Assembly: GCA_946406115.1 (NCBI GenBank)
Contig: OX291549.1
Location: 22,219,901 to 22,283,900, forward strand
Length of the DNA: 64,000 nt
From: Apoda limacodes
Taxonomy: Eukaryota > Arthropoda > Insecta > Lepidoptera > Limacodidae
Direction of reading: 5' to 3'
Part shown: one piece after another, positions 57,557-64,000 of the stretch
How the letters are laid out: every line of letters begins with the position of its first letter
How positions within the stretch are numbered: the first letter of the stretch is position 1
Notes under the pieces: model-generated
Seen by the model: only the letters and a program-made list of their open reading frames with translations
Told to the model about the DNA's origin: nothing
The model's database searches: none
Translations under genes and position numbers: made by a program

Positions 57557-59118
57557 CTAGGACAGACAGAAATAACGTTTAGAATAGTTATACATCATAG
57601 CACGATTATACTTTAAATGTCATTAGTGACAGACTGTTTTTGATGATACATGAAGAAACGGCCTACTAGGATTATTGCGGTTTATACCTAATTACTCTTT
57701 ACGTTTACTCTTGCAGTGGTTTTATGGATGAAAACAATTAAAAAGTACTAAGCAGGGAATTAAATGCTTCACTTAAATCGTGTTAGTATGTAAGCCCCGA
57801 ATTTTAAAATTTTATTTTTAGTTAGCCGTATTTTTCTCTCGATTCTTCGATTATTTTCTAATAAACATCGTAATTCGTTGTTAAGGTGTAAACGAACATC
57901 TTTTTTTTATTTTCATAAAAACTGTATTACAAGACTTTTTGTCACTCAAAACGTGTTATTACCATAAAGCGCTATTTAGCATAGTCGGAAAGAGCATATT
58001 CGTCTATGAAATGTCAGTAAATTGTTATTAATGAAAAAAGTTTTAATAAATGTATGAAATCAACAAAACTTTGGTTTTTTTTCACAATTTACTGGCATGT
58101 AATGAATATTTGTGGATATTAAGTACACCGAAAGTTGTATGGGTAAAATTTGATTCGGATTCATCTTAAAAACTCACCTAACAAAACCGATAACAGGGAG
58201 ATGACCTTCGTACGACCTCAACGTCCTACCGGGTCCATAGTTACCTCGAAGAAGTTTTTGGGCATCATACCTTGTCGTGATCAGCGACATCAAAAACCCC
58301 CGAACACCAAGTTTTTGTTTTTTTTATTAATTATTAATACAATAACACAAAAAATGTATTTTCTTAAATAGACATAAACGGCATCACAGTAAAAGTGGTA
58401 GTAGACTTTTGCTATGAAAATAAATATACTCGATACTTCTTCAGTACTCAGTAACTTACTAGTCTCCTAAAATAAAGCCTGTCTTACATTAATCATGTTA
58501 AACTCTAAAAAAAAATCTGGATTCTATCTATATTAGGTACTACAAATATCCCCGCAGACAATTACGATGAACCACAAAGCTTGACCTTAATTTCATGTTT
58601 CGATTACAGGAGGTTCAAAAATAAATTTTGAACAGTATAAAACAGACAAACCTCTCCATATTTCAGAAGCAAATATAACTCCAAAATAAAATTAAGTTCA
58701 AACAGAGAGCTGGCATAAATCCAAGGAGTGTATCGTTTGTTACAAGCTTTTATTTGTTGGAACTGAAGTTTCAAAGCCTCTTCAGAGCTAAATAAAGAAA
58801 GCTTAGTATCACAATAAGTTGTTTAAACTCGAAAGACGTGAGACGGAAAAAAAATACTTTGATATCTGCAGGCCAGTTATGAAAAAAAAAAAAACGAGTT
58901 GCACTCCGGGAGTGCCGGCAGAAGTGAAAACCTTTACACACGATTCGCGCTTAACACTCAAATATGTCACAAGACATGTCTTTGACATTGTCAAGAAATA
59001 ATAATGTTTGTTTATTTACTTTTTTGACGTAGTATATTTGACATCGCAATCTGTCATAGAATTAAAATTCCATATCCAACCTCCCTGTACTACTCATAAT
59101 CGCGAATACTAAAAATAA
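57557..59118 (-). other. Syx1A upstream intron, unique part
   Basis: No upstream Syx1A exon (N-peptide, acidic linker) is recognised here. A 'gttaaggtgtaaacgaacat' segment near 57880 resembles 30290-30310. Otherwise AT-rich and unassigned. Confidence 0.45.
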
Positions 59119-59491
59119 AAATTATAATAGGCGTGGCATTACGGTTTCCGTCTTACGAATTTCCACGATTAGGACACGTGACCTGACGCGAGTTTATCAT
59201 TTTTCACCCATACCAAATAAAGTGCACAACGCCGCTAAAGAAGTTTTCACTTCAAAAAAAAAAAAAAAGGGGGGGGGGACGTTAAGCCATCGAAATATGT
59301 AAGCGGTAAGGCACCCCCACGAGAAAAACACATATAATAGAAAAAAAAAAATTATAATAGGCGTGGCATTACGGTTTCCGTCTTACGAATTTCCACGATT
59401 AGGACACGTGACCTGACGCGAGTTTATAATTTTTTACCCATACCAAAAAAAGTGCACGACGCTGCTAAAGAAGTTTTCACTTCAAAAAACT
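59119..59491. repeat. Two direct copies of a 140-bp sequence
   Basis: Copy 1 about 59119-59261 and copy 2 about 59349-59491 are offset by 230 bp and nearly identical ('taggcgtggcattacggttt', 'cgattaggacacgtgacctg'). Both are followed by A-runs; the first A-run is joined to a run of G. A poly(A)-tailed retroposed pair is one reading. Confidence 0.8.
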
Positions 59492-59819
59492 AAAATGTTC
59501 CATAGTTTTGATTTGGATTGGAGGTGACATAAAAAAAAATTCAAATTACCAGCGATTAATACAAAATATATGACAAATTTCTCCAATTACAAAGAAATTT
59601 ATTTATTTTATACCTAGATAGTCATAAAAATGAGATTAAAAAGATACCACGATGTCATTAGTATAATCTTAAATTAATTAAGAGGGCGCATATAAAAAAA
59701 ATCGGAAAATTAGCAGATTAGAATTAGACTTTTCTAAAACTGCCGAAGACTGAACGTATATGCCTATTATAACAAACACACAATAATATAAGTAGCGCCT
59801 GGAAGACCGACCATAGCTC

Positions 59820-60065
59820 GTTTTTTTTAACAACGCCATCTATTGTAAAGTGGTAAAAATAATAGTATTACTACTCGCCAATAGATGTCAGGAAGAGTCA
59901 TAGTTTTCAGTTAATAATTGTATGAAAACACAGATAAAACGACGTTTTCTAAAAATGAAACCTAGCTAGATCGATTTATTGCCCCCGAATCCCCCGCATA
60001 CTACATGTCATAAAAATCGTTGGAGCCGTTTCCGAGATTCAGATTCTGTATATACATATACCAAT
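59820..60065 (+). mobile_element. Repeat carrying a single shortened 39-bp unit
   Basis: After 'ctcgttttttttaac' there is one shortened unit, then the same body as at 38608 and 51699, including 'ataaaacgacgttttct' and 'aatcgttggagccgttt'. Confidence 0.7.
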
Positions 60066-60419
60066 ACAAGAATTGATCGTGTACAGGTTTTAGATATACT
60101 GGCGGTCGTGTCGTGACGGTGCCTAAAACATGATTTAATTGCGTTTACTGTACTGAATATACCTAATTGCTTTGCTGCTTTTAAAATAGATCTATACATT
60201 TCCCTTTCTCTCGCTTCCTCAGTCATGCATTGGTACACTCTTAACGAATAAAATAAGATATTTTACCCTATTTCTCTTTCAATTTGGTTAGTGTGTGTGT
60301 TAACAATTTCATGTTTTGTATCACATTTTACAAACATAATTTCTTTACGATGGTAACTAACGTCCCATATCATAATAAGTCTTAATATTATTGAAAATGT
60401 TTTTTTCAAATATTATTAT

Positions 60420-60705
60420 ACTAGATTTTGCCAGCGGCTCCAACCCCCCTTAAGTTAGTTATCGGCGTGAAACTGCTTTATTATAATAATGAAGTTTGCC
60501 ATAGCTGTAGCTATAGTTCGTTTAAGCTCGGTTATAGTTGTTCTTACGGGAACTTTTGATTTTTTTCGGAATAAATAGCCTATGTGTTAATCCAGGGTGT
60601 CAGCTACCTCCATACCAAATTTCATCTAAATTGGTCCTGCCGTTTGACCGTGGAGAACTAAAAACATAAAAACACACTCACAAACGTTCGCCTTAACAAT
60701 ATAAG
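60420..60705 (+). mobile_element. 'actagattttgccagcggct' repeat
   Basis: It runs from 'actagattttgccagcggct' through 'aaatagcctatgtgttaatc' to 'aaacacactcacaaacgttc'. A reversed copy lies at 62405-62690 with the same order of blocks. Related start fragments are at 30645 and 45726. Confidence 0.65.
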
Positions 60706-60954
60706 TTGTCGCGTCGCGTCCCACAATAAAAAATGTTTAATCATTTATTTGTCACAGCGTTAAGTAAATGGTCGGTGACGTAACAGCATACGGGAAAATC
60801 GCCGGGGAATCAAATTGTGGCAATTTAGTTGACAAATTGGGGAAGCTCCTGCTGATTTCAAGGTCAAGAGTGAGGACTCTGTGAAATGCGATTATGTAAT
60901 GTGTAAGTGTAATGCGAGAGCCAAGGTTACTCGTATCACGGTGACGTGTTGCCA

Positions 60955-61320
60955 ACCTTAATAATTACTAAGATAACAAATATAGACAACATTTGGAGAG
61001 GATCAGCCTGACTTGAGAGACTCGTAGCCATCGTGGCCTATGTACATTCTATCGAAAGCTATGTAGAAAGTTAGGTATCGGGGTGTGGTCGTACCCACTG
61101 GATTGGTAACCGTCACATGAGAAATTTTTCTGAGCTCCTTGCCGTCGTCGCCGATACCGATGTCATCAGTAGCTAAGCCGAGGCAGGCCTGATGGCGGGG
61201 GGGGGGGCTGGACGTAGTTTCACGTCCGCCAATCCGCAACATATGAAAGTAGGAGTCATACCAACTGATGTCTCCGGAGTCAGATTCAGTATTTAAGACT
61301 AGTTACTCACCCGCCTTCGG
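60955..61320 (-). other. Unidentified minus-strand open frame
   Basis: A frame open from about 61312 to a TGA near 61003 encodes about 100 residues with segments ESDSGDISWYDSYFH, MLRIGGRETTSSPPP, DDIGIGDDGKELRKISHV and TNPVGTTTPRYLTFYIAFDR. The composition is ordinary for protein, unlike the AT-driven frames nearby. The flanks at 60800-60900 and 62955-63035 are related to each other, which points to a mobile element. I do not recognise the family. Confidence 0.35.
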
Positions 61321-61444
61321 TCATGTGTCTGACCGATGGCAGGCGCCACACATGTCTGTAGTCAATAAATTTTTCTATCCAACATTGCAATTTGGTTGAC
61401 AAAATCCATGCAATTTTTTTTATTCAAAGTTAAACTAAGTGAGG

Positions 61445-62130
61445 TCTGAGCCTAATTTTTTATACCACTAAGGTGACAAACAAGCTTACCGTGCACTTGA
61501 TGGTAAGCGGTCACCGTAGCCTGTGGACGCTTGCAACACTAGGGGTATCACTTGCGCATTGCCGACCCTTCAAAATCGAATAATTTCTTTCATGAAGAAC
61601 CCTGTACTGTAGTCCGTAGAGAAAACCTAGGCAGGGAGCTCATTCCACAACCCAAGCGTTCGCGGGAGGAAGTTTCTCTGAAACCGCACTATACGCGACC
61701 ATGTCGGTTCCAAAGTGTGAGAATGAAGTCCCTGCCGATGGCGAGCGGTGCGATGGTAGAAAATAGACGTGTGCATCATTTCGAACAATTCCTGAGAACC
61801 CATTCCATTGTGCAAGCAGTAAAACACACAGAGAGACGCAAAGTCTCTCCTAAGACTAAGGGTTCGATACGGCAAGTGAGTTTGGGACCGTCGACAATTC
61901 TCACAACCCGTCGTTGAATATGGGGCCAGACTTGCGACTTGTAAAGTAACAACCTTTGCCCCGACGTGAAGCACTGCTTCGCTCTGTTGAGTACACCAAG
62001 TTTTTTGAACGCCAGCTACACCTTGTCTTGCAAATAATCGCGAAACTGAACATCGCTGGAGATGTCAACACCAAGGATCGCAATGCTCTCAGATATGGAG
62101 AGGGCAGCATTTAATTTGCTTTTTAACACA
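61445..62130 (-). mobile_element. LINE (jockey/CR1-like) 3' portion
   Basis: The minus strand encodes LRRDFASLCVFYCLHN, SQELFEMMHTSIFYHRTARH and RFQRNFLPRTLGLWNELPA (61627-61900), the C-terminal region of a non-LTR reverse transcriptase protein, with upstream matter in another frame. The tail 'aggtgacaaacaagcttacc' and 'gatggtaagcggtcaccgta' follows down to about 61455. It is the longest of four copies in the window (4036, 14815, 35290, 61445). Confidence 0.85.
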
Positions 62131-62189
62131 GAAATCGCGGTTCAACCGCTACGGCTAATCTAACATTTTTTAACAATTAAAAAAAAAAC

Positions 62190-62840
62190 GGTAAGTACAA
62201 GTCGGATTAGCGCACCTTAGGTTCCGCACCACCATTTACGTAATTTACGAACACAAACAAAAATACATAGTGTGCCGCTAAGCGGTCACCGATCCATTGA
62301 CTGACCAAGTCCGACGTTGCTTAGCTTTAAATGTCGTTCTCATAAACAAATGTGTATTTGTTTCTCTAAATAACCTAGACTATTTGTGATTTTTTGTGGA
62401 AATTAAAAAAAAGTTTGTGAGTGCGTATGTTTGTTACTTTTTCATGCTCAAACGGCTGGACCAATTGAGATGAAATTTGGTATCGAGGTAGCTGACACCC
62501 TAGATTAACACATAGGTTATTTTTTCTATTTTTACTATATTATATAATATATTATTTCTATTTTTATCCCATAAAATACTAAAAATCACGCGGGAATATC
62601 TTTAACCGATTAATATAATAAGGGAGTTAATTAAGAAGTTTCACGCCGATAACCGAATTAGGGCGGGCGGAGCCGCTGGCAAAATCTAGTAAGACACATT
62701 TATGAAAATTTCAGGCTTTAGCTTCTACCCACTTCGGTGAAAAGATAGAGAGAGCCCTTTAATGATTGGACAGACAGACGGCGTAGGCTTAGTACAGGGT
62801 TCCGTTGGTACTCTGTGGGTACAGAACCTTAAAAAAGCAA
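62190..62840 (+). mobile_element. 'ccggccaagtg...gggtacagaacc' repeat with nested insertion
   Basis: The start (aagtacaagtcggattagcg, ccgacgttgcttagcttt) and end (ggttccgttggtactctgtg, gggtacagaacctt) belong to the family of 2880-3655. A reversed copy of the 60420 repeat occupies 62405-62690 inside it, so it was inserted later. Confidence 0.65.
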
Positions 62841-64000
62841 TATAATGTGGCATAATAGCAAGTTGCCCTTGAAAAATGAAGTCAACAGGAGATCTCAAAT
62901 AACTCTGGCAAATAATAAATAAGATTATCACAGTTATCCGCTATACATCCACAGGGGATCAACTTGTAGCCACTTAGCTGACAAAATGGGGAAGAAAACT
63001 GACAGAAGTTCAAGGACTTTAGAAGTGCGATTAATAAAAAGGCTCTTCTCGATCAGGAGTTGTCACTTGCGAATTATTTAGATTACAGTGATAACAGTTA
63101 TCGGCCAGACTCGCCGATAACCTAACGACGATTAGTTCCGTTACTGATACCCATTCATATACAGTTCATATAACTCCTATTTGAGTCACTAAAATTGATG
63201 CTATTCAGTTGCTTGCTACTTTACCCACAGGAGTAAGTTAGTTTGCCTTTGATACTGCACACAAGATTATAAAAACCGGCCAAGTGCGAGTCGGATTTAC
63301 GTCAGTACAACCACAGGAGCTTTACTAGAGACCTTATACTATAATCGTTTTAAGTTTAAAGCTTGTATGTGTTATCGTATTTACAATAGAGCAAAAATTA
63401 GAAAAAAAAAAATCATATTTTTTTTTGTTTTTTTGGCTCCGTTACCACCCTTTGAGTACGAAACCCTTAGAACCAGCCGGGGGCTCCTCAATACTTGAGA
63501 GTCAGTTTGATCAGGCTTGATGAATCCAATTGTTCAATATTTATACCTATACATGGTATAGTTATTATACAATATTGCTTAAAAATAAAAGCGTTTTCCA
63601 TACTATCTACAGGTTTAAAATGAAATGAAATGATTTTTCTAAGTTTAGCGAAAGAGAAACGGTATTTCATTTTGTATAACAACTTGCAGCTACACAGTTC
63701 GCTTCTTAAGGCTAACCAATTGAAAGAGCATTAATAGGAAACCGATACTTAACATTCAAATATATAAAGACTCATTTGTACCAGGAAAAGCTCGTAAGCG
63801 ATTGCTAATTAGTACATGCTTTAAGGCGTGAATAAATTTAAAAGGATCTTAACCTTTCGATGAGTTACGTGTGTTTTTTTACATTTAATTGATTTTTTAT
63901 ACTATGAATTGAAAGGCCTTTTTCGTACTGTGAAATGTTTTAAGAGGACGTTATTAACAGAAGCGCTTTTTTGTACCTAAACCAGATTGTAGTAACAATA
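62841..64000. other. Right edge of the window: repeats then unassigned sequence
   Basis: 62955-63035 is a diverged copy of 60800-60900. 63265-63480 is a shortened 'ccggccaagtgcgagtcgga' repeat ending 'gagtacgaaacccttagaa'. From 63490 on nothing is recognised; the minus frame at 63488-63682 has no known domain. Confidence 0.5.

Noticed and set aside
57557..64000. N-terminal exons of Syx1A
   Set aside because: I looked on the minus strand for the conserved MTKDRL and DDFFAQ segments and found neither; they presumably lie beyond the window.

Overview
The window is eukaryotic and almost certainly from a moth or butterfly (Lepidoptera). It has compact exons, long AT-rich introns with consensus GT-AG junctions, and a dense load of repeat families typical of lepidopteran genomes: tRNA-derived SINEs, the 'ccggccaagtgcgagt ... 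gggttccgtac' repeat, jockey/CR1-like and RTE LINE tails, Helitron-like fragments and several kinds of short inverted-repeat transposon. Nearly all open reading frames above 60 codons are chance or transposon remnants. The real genes had to be pieced together from short exons.

Layout. (1) Positions 1-1500: the last coding exon (1035-1081, + strand) and 3'UTR of a CLIP-170/CLIP-190 type microtubule plus-end protein, recognised by its last zinc knuckle and ETF terminus. (2) 3739-7411 (- strand): a complete four-exon gene for RNA polymerase II subunit RPB11, 117 residues; its introns carry a LINE tail, a TA-flanked mariner-like MITE and a TTAA-flanked piggyBac-like MITE. (3) 7.7-15.4 kb: a transposon cluster, including a non-autonomous hAT element with a perfect 8-bp target duplication. 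(4) 15.4-23.4 kb: mostly unique AT-rich sequence, probably the 3'UTR and downstream flank of the next gene. (5) 23.4 kb to beyond 57.6 kb (- strand): the neuronal plasma-membrane SNARE syntaxin 1A (Syx1A), lacking only its N-terminal exons, which should lie beyond the right edge. (6) 57.6-64 kb: the upstream Syx1A intron, filled with nested repeats.

The most interesting biology is in Syx1A. Its 3' half is modular: one exon (34769-34906) ends exactly at the zero-layer glutamine of the SNARE helix. It is followed by two alternative 37-codon exons for the second half of the helix (33094-33204 and 32288-32398) and three alternative 25-codon membrane-anchor exons (28940-29017, 23691-23768, 23448-23525). 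All junctions are phase 0, so up to six C-termini can be made from one gene. The intron after the zero-layer exon also holds a row of decayed copies of that exon (about 33930-34730), a record of repeated exon duplication at the same boundary.
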